Part shown: positions 27,405 through 37,372 of the stretch, one piece after another
Numbering within the stretch: position 1 is the stretch's first letter
How the letters are laid out: each line of letters begins with the position of its first letter
DNA from: Burkholderiaceae bacterium
Lineage (GTDB): Bacteria; Pseudomonadota; Gammaproteobacteria; Burkholderiales; Burkholderiaceae
Direction of reading: 5' to 3'
Length of the DNA: 64,000 nucleotides
Assembly: GCA_947452535.1 (NCBI GenBank)
Contig: CANGCM010000004.1
Span: 1-64,000, forward strand
Translations under genes and position numbers: made by a program
The notes under the pieces: model-generated
What the model was told of the DNA's origin: nothing
The model's input: the letters and a program-made list of their open reading frames with translations, nothing else
The model's database searches: none

Positions 27405-29150
27405 GTGGATGCCTTGAAATCAGAGATTAGAGATGGAATGCATATTGATTGGGATATGCCAATTAAGATGGACGATGGACTGATTTTACGTGCGGATATA
27501 TTTCGTCCGGTGCGCGCAGGTAAGTTCCCTGTAATTTTGTCATATGGTCCGTATGGAAAAGGACTAGCATTCCAAGAGGGTTATAAAACTGCGTGGGAAA
27601 TTATGGAACGCGAGAACCCTGATGTCATTAGAGGGTCAAGTAATAAGTACCAAAATTGGGAAGTGGTAGATCCTGAGAAATGGGTTCCTGACGATTACGT
27701 TTGCATTCGGATTGATTCGCGCGGTGCAGGTAGATCGCCTGGTTTCATGGATCACAATAATGCTCGTGAGACTAAAGACATTCACTTATGTATTGAATGG
27801 GCCGCCAAACAGAAATGGTCTAACGGTCGTGTTGGCATGAATGGTATCTCCTACTATGGAAGCAATCAATGGCGTGCAGCAGCCAGTAAGCCAAAGCATT
27901 TAAAGGCTATATGCGTTTGGGAAGGCTGGAATGACAATTACCGTGAATCTAGTCGACATGGCGGTATTGCTTGCTCATTCCGTAAGAATTGGCTGGAGAT
28001 GCAAATTAAAACGGTTCAGCATGGTGTAGGCGATAGAGGTAAAAGAAGTCCTATCACTGGTGAAACAGTGTGTGGACCTGAGACTTTATCTGAGGCTGAG
28101 CTGCGTAATAATGTGGATGATATTTGGAAGCGTGTTCTTGATAATGAGATGACTGGCGACTGGTATGAAGAGCGATCCGCTAAGTTAGATCGAGTGGATA
28201 TCCCGGTTCTGAGCGCTGCAAACTGGGGTGGTCAAGGCTTACATACTCGCGGTAATTTTGAAGGCTTTGTGCGTTCAAAATCTAAAAATAAGTGGCTAGA
28301 AGTACATGGCGGTTCACACTGGGCGCCTTTCTATACAGATTATGGTGTTGCTATCCAGAAGCGCTTCTTTGATTTCTACCTTAAGGGTAAGAAAAATGGC
28401 TGGAATAAGACACCAACCGTCTCTCTCTTAGTCAGAAGTCCTGGTGAAAAATTTACCCCACGCCCTGAGAATGAATGGCCATTAAAGAGGACGCAGTGGA
28501 CCTCGCTGTATCTAGATCCGACCCAGAAAACTTTTTCCCAGTTTCCCTTAAAGCAGGAAGCAAGCGTTCAGTACGACATGATGGGCAAAGGTGTGACTTT
28601 TGCTTTTCCCCCTCAGACTCAAGACGTAGAGTTAACTGGCCCTATGGCTCTCAAACTCTTTATTTCTTCGTCAACTAAGGATGCGGATATTTTTGCTGTT
28701 GTGCGAGTATTTGATCCTGCTGGCAAAGAGGTCTTATTCCATGGTGCGCTAGATCCAAAGACACCAATTGCACAAGGTTGGTTAAGAGCTTCCCACCGCA
28801 AGCTGGATAAAAAGAAAAGTTTGCCTTACCGTCCTTGGCATAGTCATGATGAGAAGCAGCCCCTCACTCCCGGTGCGATCTATGAGTTGGATGTTGAAAT
28901 TTGGCCAACTTGTATAGTGGTTCCCAAGGGTTACAGTATTGCTTTATCTATTCTTGGCCGTGACTATGAGCATGATGATGCTGCAGCAGTCTTGTCAAAT
29001 ATGAAGAATCCGATGAAAGGTTGTGGACCGTTTACACATGACGATGCGCAGGATCGTCCACCAGCTATTTTTGGTGGAAAGGTCACATTGCATACGGGGC
29101 CAAAGCATCAGGCAAGACTGTTAGTACCCGTGATTCCGAAGAAAAAATAA
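27405..29150 (+). CDS. CocE/NonD-family hydrolase (X-Pro dipeptidyl-peptidase/cocaine esterase fold)
   Basis: CIRIDSRGAGRSPG, GRVGMNGISYYGSNQWRAAA, GGSHWAPFYTDYG. Confidence 0.9.
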   Translation: MDALKSEIRDGMHIDWDMPIKMDDGLILRADIFRPVRAGKFPVILSYGPYGKGLAFQEGYKTAWEIMERENPDVIRGSSNKYQNWEVVDPEKWVPDDYVCIRIDSRGAGRSPGFMDHNNARETKDIHLCIEWAAKQKWSNGRVGMNGISYYGSNQWRAAASKPKHLKAICVWEGWNDNYRESSRHGGIACSFRKNWLEMQIKTVQHGVGDRGKRSPITGETVCGPETLSEAELRNNVDDIWKRVLDNEMTGDWYEERSAKLDRVDIPVLSAANWGGQGLHTRGNFEGFVRSKSKNKWLEVHGGSHWAPFYTDYGVAIQKRFFDFYLKGKKNGWNKTPTVSLLVRSPGEKFTPRPENEWPLKRTQWTSLYLDPTQKTFSQFPLKQEASVQYDMMGKGVTFAFPPQTQDVELTGPMALKLFISSSTKDADIFAVVRVFDPAGKEVLFHGALDPKTPIAQGWLRASHRKLDKKKSLPYRPWHSHDEKQPLTPGAIYELDVEIWPTCIVVPKGYSIALSILGRDYEHDDAAAVLSNMKNPMKGCGPFTHDDAQDRPPAIFGGKVTLHTGPKHQARLLVPVIPKKK

Positions 29151-29174
29151 GTTTGTCAAAATGAAGGAGATCTT

Positions 29175-30161
29175 ATGAGTTATTTTTTAAATAAATACTT
29201 ATCGACTGCCGTTTTGGCCTTATTGCTTGGCCTCTTTAGTCAGTTGATAAGTGCTCAATCTGGAACATATCCCAATCGACCAATTAAAATTATTATTCCA
29301 TTTCCGCCTGGTAACACAACCGATATCATGACGCGTTTGATTGCCCCTAAGTTGCAGGAACGACTGGGGCAGGCAGTCATTGTGGATAATAAGGCCGGAG
29401 GATCTGGTGTAATTGGTATGGAATTTGTTGCTAAATCGAAGCCGGATGGTTACACCCTGGTTGCATCGCAGGGTGGCAATATGGTGGTACTTCCACACAC
29501 TAGTAAAAATATCGCTTACAGCCCTATTGCTGATTTCTCATCGATTGCCCTGTCTACCTATAACTATCAGGTGATTACAGCGGCCAACCAAGCTCCTTTT
29601 AAAACTTTTGCCCAAATGATTGATTGGGCCAAAGCCAATCCAGGGCAGCTGACAGTTGCCTCAAATGGTGAGGGTGGATTTCCACATCTTGTTTTTGAGC
29701 ATCTAGCAAAAACTGCGGGCATCACCTTTACGCATGTACCCTATAAAGGTAGCGCTCAGATTGTTACGGATATGATTGGTGGTCAGGTAATGACCTCGGT
29801 TGATGGGGTTAGCGGTCCTGCGCCGCATATTCGTTCTGGTGCGATACGTTTATTGGCGATTTCAAATAAGTCGAAAGTAACAGAGTGGCCAAATACACCC
29901 ACAGTATCTGAAACTATTCCCGGCTGGACCTCAAACGGCTGGTTTGCCTATTCTGGCCCTGCTGGTATGAATAAAGATATCGTGCGCAAGTTGAATATGG
30001 AAATTAATCGCGCCATGAACGCCCCTGAAGTGGTGGAGCAATTAAAGTCTTATGGATTAGAGGTGGTTTCAGAGTCTCCCGAGTATTTTGATCGGGTTCT
30101 CAAAGATGACTATGCTCGATATGGCAAGCTTGTTAAAGATATCGGTTATGTACCCCATTGA
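29175..30161 (+). CDS. Bug/TctC-family substrate-binding protein (6)
   Basis: YPNRPIKIIIPFPPGNTTDIMTRLIAPKL, HVPYKGSAQIVTDMIGGQVMTSV. Confidence 0.94.
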   Translation: MSYFLNKYLSTAVLALLLGLFSQLISAQSGTYPNRPIKIIIPFPPGNTTDIMTRLIAPKLQERLGQAVIVDNKAGGSGVIGMEFVAKSKPDGYTLVASQGGNMVVLPHTSKNIAYSPIADFSSIALSTYNYQVITAANQAPFKTFAQMIDWAKANPGQLTVASNGEGGFPHLVFEHLAKTAGITFTHVPYKGSAQIVTDMIGGQVMTSVDGVSGPAPHIRSGAIRLLAISNKSKVTEWPNTPTVSETIPGWTSNGWFAYSGPAGMNKDIVRKLNMEINRAMNAPEVVEQLKSYGLEVVSESPEYFDRVLKDDYARYGKLVKDIGYVPH

Positions 30162-30213
30162 GTGACTCTATACAAAGTATAGGATTGGGGAAATAAATCA
30201 TCCCTTAGTTGAA

Positions 30214-30247
30214 ATAAAAAAACTAACCCGAAAGGTTAGTTTTTTTA
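30214..30247. terminator. Bidirectional intrinsic terminator
   Basis: AAAAAAACTAACC-CGAAA-GGTTAGTTTTTTT between convergent CDSs 29175-30161 and 30278-31501. Confidence 0.92.
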
Positions 30248-30277
30248 TGTTCGCTAATAATTGAAAAATGACTAATC

Positions 30278-31501
30278 TTACGGCTTTCTAGATTGTTCGA
30301 TCAGTCGGAGCTGCCAAGGAATAATTACTTTTGTAAAAATGACAGGATCGATCCATCCTGTTGCTTCACGACCAAGGTGACCTCCACGAGGATTGATCCA
30401 GGCATCCTTTGGGATATCCCCACTACGCAATAAAAGTTCTGCATCCTGAATAGGCGTTTGAGTATCTTTGGCGCCAGCAACTATCAGCATAGGGGCTGTC
30501 GGTTTATCTAATAGCCCCTGCTTTTTTAATGACATTTCAGGAACTAGGCGATATAGATCGGATACCGTCTTTGCTCCCTCATACACATATAAGGTTGCAG
30601 GGATGTAGTCAAATAAATATTCTTTATTTCCATTTACTTTTGAAGTAATGACTGCCTCAGAAAAAGTGACATCAACGGCAGGAGACTGGGCTACGACACC
30701 TAGTAGCCGACTCTTTTCAGTGATGGCCAGCTTGGCTGCCCAGTGAGCACCAAAGCTGACACCAAAAGCCAGAATGCGCTTGTTATCTACTTTAGGATGT
30801 TTGTAGAGATAGTCAATTGCAGTGGAGAACATGCGATCCGCTTTATTGTCTACCTTGATTGGGGCTTGTCCTGTACCTGGCCCATCAATTGCTAAAAATC
30901 CAACACCTTGATCTAGGATTTGCGTATAACTTTCAGCGACAGTTTCTTTTCGACTATCTAAGCCATTAATGGCAAGAATCATTGGTACCGGACCCTTTGC
31001 ATCTTTTGGAAACCGGAGATAACCAGTAATAAATTTACCTTCAAAAGGAATTTTTACTACTTCAGTTGGGATATCTTGTGTATTGAGATATTTGATATAT
31101 GCATTAATCGCATTATCGTAAGAGGCCCGCTTACCTGGAGAGTTAGGCACTGGAAATTGTCCGAAGTAATAGAGGCGCCATGCACGTTTGAATGCAGCTC
31201 CTGCCTCCACTTTGCTTTTAGCATTAGCCGCGGCAGCCATGTATTTGCTTGCTACTTTGTCAAAGCCCTGCGCCCAATCATCTGGTTCGCGAGTAGTGAT
31301 ATAGGAAAATGCCTCCTCAATGTCTTTTTGGTCTAGGCCGCCTAGAGGGTATGAGCCTCTTTTTACTCGCTCTATAGATTCTTGTTTGATTTCATCAATA
31401 CTGCGGTCAGTTACTTGCGCATAACTATTAGCGCCGCTTAAAAGTAGGGTGACACTAGTGGCAATCAGGAATACTTTTGAATAGATGCGCATGAGTTGCA
31501 T
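30278..31501 (-). CDS. Exported alpha/beta hydrolase
   Basis: Signal peptide (FLIATSVTLLLSGANSYAQ); ILAFGVSFGAHWAAKLA, MLIVAGAKDTQTP, GGHLGREA. Confidence 0.85.
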   Translation of the reverse strand: MQLMRIYSKVFLIATSVTLLLSGANSYAQVTDRSIDEIKQESIERVKRGSYPLGGLDQKDIEEAFSYITTREPDDWAQGFDKVASKYMAAAANAKSKVEAGAAFKRAWRLYYFGQFPVPNSPGKRASYDNAINAYIKYLNTQDIPTEVVKIPFEGKFITGYLRFPKDAKGPVPMILAINGLDSRKETVAESYTQILDQGVGFLAIDGPGTGQAPIKVDNKADRMFSTAIDYLYKHPKVDNKRILAFGVSFGAHWAAKLAITEKSRLLGVVAQSPAVDVTFSEAVITSKVNGNKEYLFDYIPATLYVYEGAKTVSDLYRLVPEMSLKKQGLLDKPTAPMLIVAGAKDTQTPIQDAELLLRSGDIPKDAWINPRGGHLGREATGWIDPVIFTKVIIPWQLRLIEQSRKP

Positions 31502-31556
31502 GCTGTTCTCCTTAAATAATGATTTGTTTTGATATTAAAAAATAAGCGGCTGTATG

Positions 31557-32555
31557 TTACTGCGGAACAATGCCGATTGCTTTGACTAAGTCGCCATATC
31601 TCTTATGATCTTTTTTAATCAAGCTATCAAAATATTCTGCCGACTGCACAACTCCGAGTAAGCCGTAAGAGGCGAGTTTTTCTGAGGCGCCTGGAGACTG
31701 AATTGCTGTATTAATCGCTTGGTTCATCCGATTAACGATATCAACTGGCGTTTTAGCGGGAAAGACAAACCCAAACCAACCATTAACCACAAAACCGGGA
31801 ATCACTTCACTTAGGGTCGGAACACCAGGCCACTCTGCTGGGGGTGTGCCATTTGTGGTTGCCAGTAAACGTATATTTCCTCCTTTAACAAAGGGCGCGA
31901 ATCCAGAAATACCATCTACTGCCGCCATGATCTCGCCCGCACCTAAATCTGTTGCTAAGCTAGCTGTACCTTTGTATGGAATATGAGTGTAAGCAATTCC
32001 CAGCTGACGACTAAAGTCCTCAAACCATAAATGTGAAAAGCCTCCCTCACCAGTACTGCCAACAGTGAGTTTATTGGGGTTTGCTTTGGCCCAAGCAACC
32101 ATTTGCTGTAATGTTTTAAATGGGGCGTTATTGGAGCCCCCTAATGCGTTGTAATTCCAGGCGGACACTGTAACCGGAGCAAAGTCCGTAATAGTGTTGT
32201 AAGACAAGCCCTTGACTGTGTGTGGCTGAACAATCATGGGGCCGCCTTGAACTGCTCCCAGGGTATAGCCGTCGGGATTAGCGCGGGCAATTGCAGTCAT
32301 ACCAATACGCCCATACGCTCCACCAACATTCTCAATGATGACGGATTGATCTAGCACTTCGCTAACTTTGTTTTGCACTAGTCTTGCTAAGGTATCAATC
32401 GTATTCCCTGGTGGGAATGGAACAATAATTCGAATAGGCTTGACCTTGGGCCACGCGGTTTGTGAAAAGCCATATCGAGAGAGTGGCGCAAGCCCAGAAG
32501 CTAACGCCACCTTCAATATTGTGCGGCGATTAAAGATATTTCGATTACCCGTCAT
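31557..32555 (-). CDS. Bug/TctC-family substrate-binding protein (7), Tat-like signal
   Basis: NRRTILKVALASGLAPL; KPIRIIVPFPPGNTIDTLARLVQNKV, HIPYKGTASLATDLGAGEIMAAV. Confidence 0.93.
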   Translation of the reverse strand: MTGNRNIFNRRTILKVALASGLAPLSRYGFSQTAWPKVKPIRIIVPFPPGNTIDTLARLVQNKVSEVLDQSVIIENVGGAYGRIGMTAIARANPDGYTLGAVQGGPMIVQPHTVKGLSYNTITDFAPVTVSAWNYNALGGSNNAPFKTLQQMVAWAKANPNKLTVGSTGEGGFSHLWFEDFSRQLGIAYTHIPYKGTASLATDLGAGEIMAAVDGISGFAPFVKGGNIRLLATTNGTPPAEWPGVPTLSEVIPGFVVNGWFGFVFPAKTPVDIVNRMNQAINTAIQSPGASEKLASYGLLGVVQSAEYFDSLIKKDHKRYGDLVKAIGIVPQ

Positions 32556-32587
32556 CAGGATGCTCCTTTATTGGCAATCAAAATATA

Positions 32588-33817
32588 CTAAAAGTAAGCT
32601 TCGCCACGCTCTACCGGTGGCTCCCATTCACAGTCAGACCATGGGCCATCACCATTCTCTTTAATGTAAGAAATACTACCGTCTTTAGTGGGTTTATGTG
32701 AACCATTAAAGAAATTTTGGAGCCAGTCAAAGACATAATCATGACAATCCATGCCACCTAAGTTTGCAATACTCCACAGTGGATGGTATTGATTTTCAAA
32801 AACCCACATCTCCTTTGGAACCTTTAGGTCTTCATATGCCTCAATCGCATCTTCTAGAGGACAAAGAGGATCAAACTCACCAGTAACTAATAGGGTTGGA
32901 CATTTAATCTTGTCTAAATGACCTCGGACGGTCATATTCTTTGCAACCTCTTCATCGAAGCGCGCTTCATCTTCGTATCCAGCCATATACATAAACATTT
33001 GTTTAAAGCGTGGAGAGGATTGAGTAAAGATGGTGTTATTAGGATTAAAGCAAGCAACCGAAGACACTACAACTGCAGCACGATGATCGTAGCTTGATAA
33101 TCTGAGTGACCAATAACTTCCCATGCTGATGCCGTAGATAGCAATCTTATCTTTATCCACTTCAGGGCGAGTCATCAGGTAACTGATCACTGCGGCGCCT
33201 GCCCGCTCATAGTTATCGCCTACTGCTCTAATTTTTTGGATATTTGAGTTTCCTTGACCTGGGCCATCCATTGCAAGAACGTGGAACCCTCGTGCTAAGC
33301 CGATGTTGTGATAAGCCTTAGGAAATACTTCTTTTGTTTGATCCATTCCAGGAACATAGATTACGACTGGTGCTTTGCGACGATCTGGTAGGAGGTGCAA
33401 GAGGCAAGATATTGTTTTACCGTCGTCAAATTCAACCTCTACGCGCTCAATTGGATAGTCAGCAGTTTGATTACGTAAATCCACCATCTCTGATAGCTTT
33501 GCATATAACTTCTTCTTAACTGGATGGTCATCAAAATAAATCGGATGCTGAGCATGGCGATAAGATTCGATTGCATGATCAAAATGGTAAGTGGCAGAGG
33601 AGTTTGCACCACGCGCCTGAGCGGCCTTAGCTAAGCGCTCATGCCTCTCGGCGGCTTCAAGCCATACCTTTGGCAGCATTCGATAATTTCTTGCCCGCTT
33701 GCCTGTAGGGACTTCAATATCATCGCGTTCAAAGTTCTGAACACGTCCGCGCATATTCAACGCAAGATCCAGCATCCACTGCTGATTATCACGCTCTGTT
33801 CTGAGTTTTTTTAGCAT
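32588..33817 (-). CDS. Alpha/beta hydrolase, 2,6-DHPON-hydrolase-like
   Basis: IAIYGISMGSYWSLRLSSYDHR, LLVTGEFDPLCPLEDAIEAYED. Confidence 0.86.
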   Translation of the reverse strand: MLKKLRTERDNQQWMLDLALNMRGRVQNFERDDIEVPTGKRARNYRMLPKVWLEAAERHERLAKAAQARGANSSATYHFDHAIESYRHAQHPIYFDDHPVKKKLYAKLSEMVDLRNQTADYPIERVEVEFDDGKTISCLLHLLPDRRKAPVVIYVPGMDQTKEVFPKAYHNIGLARGFHVLAMDGPGQGNSNIQKIRAVGDNYERAGAAVISYLMTRPEVDKDKIAIYGISMGSYWSLRLSSYDHRAAVVVSSVACFNPNNTIFTQSSPRFKQMFMYMAGYEDEARFDEEVAKNMTVRGHLDKIKCPTLLVTGEFDPLCPLEDAIEAYEDLKVPKEMWVFENQYHPLWSIANLGGMDCHDYVFDWLQNFFNGSHKPTKDGSISYIKENGDGPWSDCEWEPPVERGEAYF

Positions 33818-33864
33818 GTTGTCCCCATTAAAAATAGTCTTTCTGATTTAATTTTATTTTCAGA

Positions 33865-33937
33865 CAATAATCATATACATTATTGATAACGACATGAGAA
33901 ATATTTGCTGGCCTCATATATTTATTGCATTGCAATA
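33865..33937. promoter_or_regulatory. Two dyads in divergent promoter region
   Basis: CAATAAT-N7-ATTATTG (33865-33885) and TATTGCA-T-TGCAATA (33923-33937) between the starts at 33817(-) and 33991(+). Confidence 0.4.
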
Positions 33938-33990
33938 TTTACTACGATATGAATCAGCATGAATAACTAATCACGAAAGAATTAATCAAG

Positions 33991-35016
33991 ATGAAAAAAC
34001 ATTCGCATATTCCTAGCGCATCCTTACTACGACTGTTCCTGCTTAGTTTCTTTGTGCCTTTATTAGGAACACTATTTTCTTTGCAAACTGCTTTCGCGCA
34101 AGATGCAAGCTTTCCAAATAGGCCAATTAAATTAGTCGTTCCATTGGCTCCAGGCGGCGCAACTGATACCGTCGCTCGCATTTATGCAAAACAACTTTCA
34201 TCCAAGCTAAACACCCCGGTTGTAGTAGAAAATCGCGTGGGTGCTGGCGGAATGATCGCGCTAGATTCCATGTCCAAGGCTCCTGCTGATGGTTACACTA
34301 TTTTTGTAGGGAATCTTAGTACCAATGCCTTGAATGAGACCGTTTTCGCTGAAAAGATCAAGCGTAAGCCATCTGAATACTTGACAGGGATTACCACTCT
34401 AGCAATCATCCCCCATATTTTCGTTGCTTCCGCTCAGCTAGGTATCAATAGTATTCCTGAGCTCATTAACTATGCCAAGCGCAATCCTGATGCGATCAAT
34501 CATGCCTCGCCCGGTGTTGGCACCTACTCTATGTTGGACATGCTCAACTTTGAAAAGGCCGCGGGATTGAAGATGACCCATGTTCCCTATAACGGTGGCG
34601 CCGGTCAATATATTGTTCCAATGGTTAGCAACGAAGTTCAAATTGCATTTATTAATGCATCCTCTGTCATTGAAATGATTCGCGCTCAAAAGTTACGTGC
34701 CTTAGCAGTGACAACGGAAAAGAGATTGCCTGAACTACCAAATACTCCCACCATGGGTGAGGTAGGTTTTCCAGGAGTTGGGACTAATGCATGGCAAGCA
34801 ATATTTGTACCGGTAGGCACTCCAAAAGCAACTATAGATAAATTATTTAATGCAAGCATAGATGCTTTAAATACCGAAGAGCTAAAAGAGGCATTCAAAA
34901 AGCAATTGATTAATCCTGCTTATAGTAAATCACCGGAAGATTTCAATCGCTTCGTACAGCAAGAAGTCAATCGGTGGGCGGCCATATTGAGTAATTTAAA
35001 TGTCAAGGCAGAGTAG
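33991..35016 (+). CDS. Bug/TctC-family substrate-binding protein (8)
   Basis: FPNRPIKLVVPLAPGGATDTVARIYAKQL, HVPYNGGAGQYIVPMVSNEVQIAF. Confidence 0.93.
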   Translation: MKKHSHIPSASLLRLFLLSFFVPLLGTLFSLQTAFAQDASFPNRPIKLVVPLAPGGATDTVARIYAKQLSSKLNTPVVVENRVGAGGMIALDSMSKAPADGYTIFVGNLSTNALNETVFAEKIKRKPSEYLTGITTLAIIPHIFVASAQLGINSIPELINYAKRNPDAINHASPGVGTYSMLDMLNFEKAAGLKMTHVPYNGGAGQYIVPMVSNEVQIAFINASSVIEMIRAQKLRALAVTTEKRLPELPNTPTMGEVGFPGVGTNAWQAIFVPVGTPKATIDKLFNASIDALNTEELKEAFKKQLINPAYSKSPEDFNRFVQQEVNRWAAILSNLNVKAE

Positions 35017-35053
35017 TAAATCCACTAGCCAGCATCTTACGTAAGCTGAATTT

Positions 35054-35836
35054 TTATGATGAAGGCTGAGGCGTTAATTTTGCCGTCAACTTGACGATCA
35101 ATTGGACTAGCACTTGAGCAAGGATTGCGGATAGCACTGAAGATAGAGCAGCTATCAAGATAGAGCTCATTGGCAGCAAGAGTGACAGGGTGACAAAAAA
35201 TGCGGTAAATGAATAGAAACCCTTAACCATTCCTCTGTAAACCTGTGTGACATAGGCTGGCCCTAATGTATTGTGGGTAAAAACAGCTAGTACTAATCCA
35301 ATCACTGGAAAAACTGCAAGGATGCCACTCCAAGTCTCACCCAAAAGTGTTGCTAAGGTAGTAACGGAAAGGGTTAATAAAGCGCCCACTAGCATGCGCC
35401 ATGGAAGATCGTGCAGTTTTGTCCTGGGCGGTGCAATTATCTTCATTTTTGGCAAAAGATAAGGCGTAACTAAAAGAGAGCCAATTGCTATTGCAATGGA
35501 AGTCTCCAAGCCGGGCGAGCACGTGGCCAAAATAAATGCTGAGACAAACCATGCAGATAGTGCAATCAGTAGGGCTAATGGCCAATCAAAGCGAATACAA
35601 CTCCATGAATAGGCTATCCCAAAAAGCATTAAGCAGGTAGTCGCAGAGATTGCTGACACTGCTGTCAATGTAGCAAATATAGAGCCTTGCTCAAGTGCGA
35701 TGAAAATAACAATAGGCCCTGCAACTACTGGGAAGGCGCCCATTAATCCTGCAATTCCAGATCCCCATTTCCGACCTGCTAAGGTAATTAAGCCAATAAA
35801 TAAGGGGACTATGCAAAGTTTGAGTATGAGGATCAC
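35054..35836 (-). CDS. Polytopic membrane protein, unknown function
   Basis: Multiple hydrophobic segments (LIALSAWFVSAFILATC, GILAVFPVIGLVLAVF). Confidence 0.75.
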   Translation of the reverse strand: MILILKLCIVPLFIGLITLAGRKWGSGIAGLMGAFPVVAGPIVIFIALEQGSIFATLTAVSAISATTCLMLFGIAYSWSCIRFDWPLALLIALSAWFVSAFILATCSPGLETSIAIAIGSLLVTPYLLPKMKIIAPPRTKLHDLPWRMLVGALLTLSVTTLATLLGETWSGILAVFPVIGLVLAVFTHNTLGPAYVTQVYRGMVKGFYSFTAFFVTLSLLLPMSSILIAALSSVLSAILAQVLVQLIVKLTAKLTPQPSS

Positions 35837-35930
35837 TGGTAAATTATAGATAGAGAGATTGATCCCTAGAGTAGCATATTAAGAACCCTATTTATTTGAT
35901 CATCTTATTTTGATTGTTTAAAAAATCATC

Positions 35931-36773
35931 ATGTTAAAAAAAATCACAAAAGCAAATTTGCTTAGGCAAGGGTGCCAAGCTGTTTTTATCTTTTTTACTT
36001 GTCTAGCTGTGGTTCATGCTCAAGGAAACTCTAAAGATCTGAGATCGTTAAAAACGATGGCGCTCATTCCAGGCGGATCTTTTGTTATGGGGTCTAGTAA
36101 TGGCCCCGATGATGAAAAGCCACAACATACTGTCTTTGTAAAAGCATTCCTGATGGATATTCTCCCTGTAAGCAATGCTGATTTTGCACAATTTCTGAAT
36201 GCTCGAGGTCTTCAAAATCAGCAGGCCGAGACTTTTTATGATCATCAGGATAGCGATGCCAAAATCCATCAGCGTAATTCAGTATGGCAAGCTGATCTTA
36301 CTTATGAATTACATGCAGCAAATGAAGTGAGTTGGGTGGGCGCGCGCGATTACTGTACTTGGTTCAATAAGCGATTACCCACTGAGGCTGAGTGGGAAAA
36401 GGCAGCGCGCGGTATTGATGGTCGGAAATACCCTTGGGGTAATGCGCCACCGAATGCAAAGTTTGCTCTTTTTGGGGCGCCCTATAACTCATCGGCACCC
36501 GTTGATGCATTTCCGGACGGGGCAAGCCCTTATGGCATTTTAGATATGGCTGGAAATCAATGGGAATGGGTATCCAGTGCCTATCAACCCTACCCCTATA
36601 GGGCGGATGATGGCAGGGAAAACCAGAATGCTGGGCCGGTCCGATCCACTCGTGGGGGTGGGCATGATTCAAATGCGGAGGAGATTAGTGCTACTCAGCG
36701 AGGCAGATTTTTATCCCGCAACCCGAAGGCTGGGCACCACAATATCGGTTTTCGTTGCGCAAGTAATTACTAA
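35931..36773 (+). CDS. SUMF1/FGE-family domain protein, exported
   Basis: ALIPGGSFVMGSSNGPDDEKPQHTVFV, LPTEAEWEKAARG, YPWGN, DMAGNQWEWVSS, GFRCA. Confidence 0.9.
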   Translation: MLKKITKANLLRQGCQAVFIFFTCLAVVHAQGNSKDLRSLKTMALIPGGSFVMGSSNGPDDEKPQHTVFVKAFLMDILPVSNADFAQFLNARGLQNQQAETFYDHQDSDAKIHQRNSVWQADLTYELHAANEVSWVGARDYCTWFNKRLPTEAEWEKAARGIDGRKYPWGNAPPNAKFALFGAPYNSSAPVDAFPDGASPYGILDMAGNQWEWVSSAYQPYPYRADDGRENQNAGPVRSTRGGGHDSNAEEISATQRGRFLSRNPKAGHHNIGFRCASNY

Positions 36774-36869
36774 TCGAATGCTTTAATTAAGTTGTACTAT
36801 CTTTTAATATTTAGCTCAATCAGCGATATCATGCTTGAGTGAATCTTTTTAATAAATTATGAGGCTGAC

Positions 36870-37325
36870 ATGACAATATCTATTCAAACAATATCGATTA
36901 AATCCGCATTAACGATTGCTCAAAATACATTGGAGTGCGCAAGGTCAGAAGGTATGCACCCAATTGCTGTTGTTGTATTGGATGTGCGCGGGGCTGTAAA
37001 GGCTTATTTGGCTGATGATGGAACTAGCTTACTCAGGTTTGATATTGCTCTCGGCAAAGCTGCTGGTACCTTAGGTATGGGTCTTGGGGGTCGTGAGCTT
37101 GAGCGGAAAGCAATTGCGGCACCTCATTTTATGAGCTCCCTGCCAGCTCTATCTAGCAAGGGAATGGTGCCTGTGCGAGGCGGTGTTTTGATAAAAAATC
37201 AACAGGGCGAAATTATTGGGTCTGTTGGGGTTAGCGGGGACACTTCTGTTAATGATGAGATTTGCGCCCTAAAAGGGATTCAGAGTGCTGGCCTACTGGC
37301 AGATCATGGTGATAAAGAGAGCTAA
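36870..37325 (+). CDS. GlcG/HbpS-family heme-binding-like protein
   Basis: PIAVVVLDVRGAVKAYLADDG, GGVLIKNQQGEIIGSVGVSG. Confidence 0.87.
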   Translation: MTISIQTISIKSALTIAQNTLECARSEGMHPIAVVVLDVRGAVKAYLADDGTSLLRFDIALGKAAGTLGMGLGGRELERKAIAAPHFMSSLPALSSKGMVPVRGGVLIKNQQGEIIGSVGVSGDTSVNDEICALKGIQSAGLLADHGDKES

Positions 37326-37355
37326 GTAAGAGAAAAATATACGTCTTACTTAGCT
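37320..37355. other. Perfect 12-bp inverted repeat at 3' end of the GlcG-like gene
   Basis: AGCTAAGTAAGA-N12-TCTTACTTAGCT, includes the stop codon. No clear T-run. Confidence 0.7.
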
Positions 37356-37372
37356 TGTCCAACTATCGCAAT

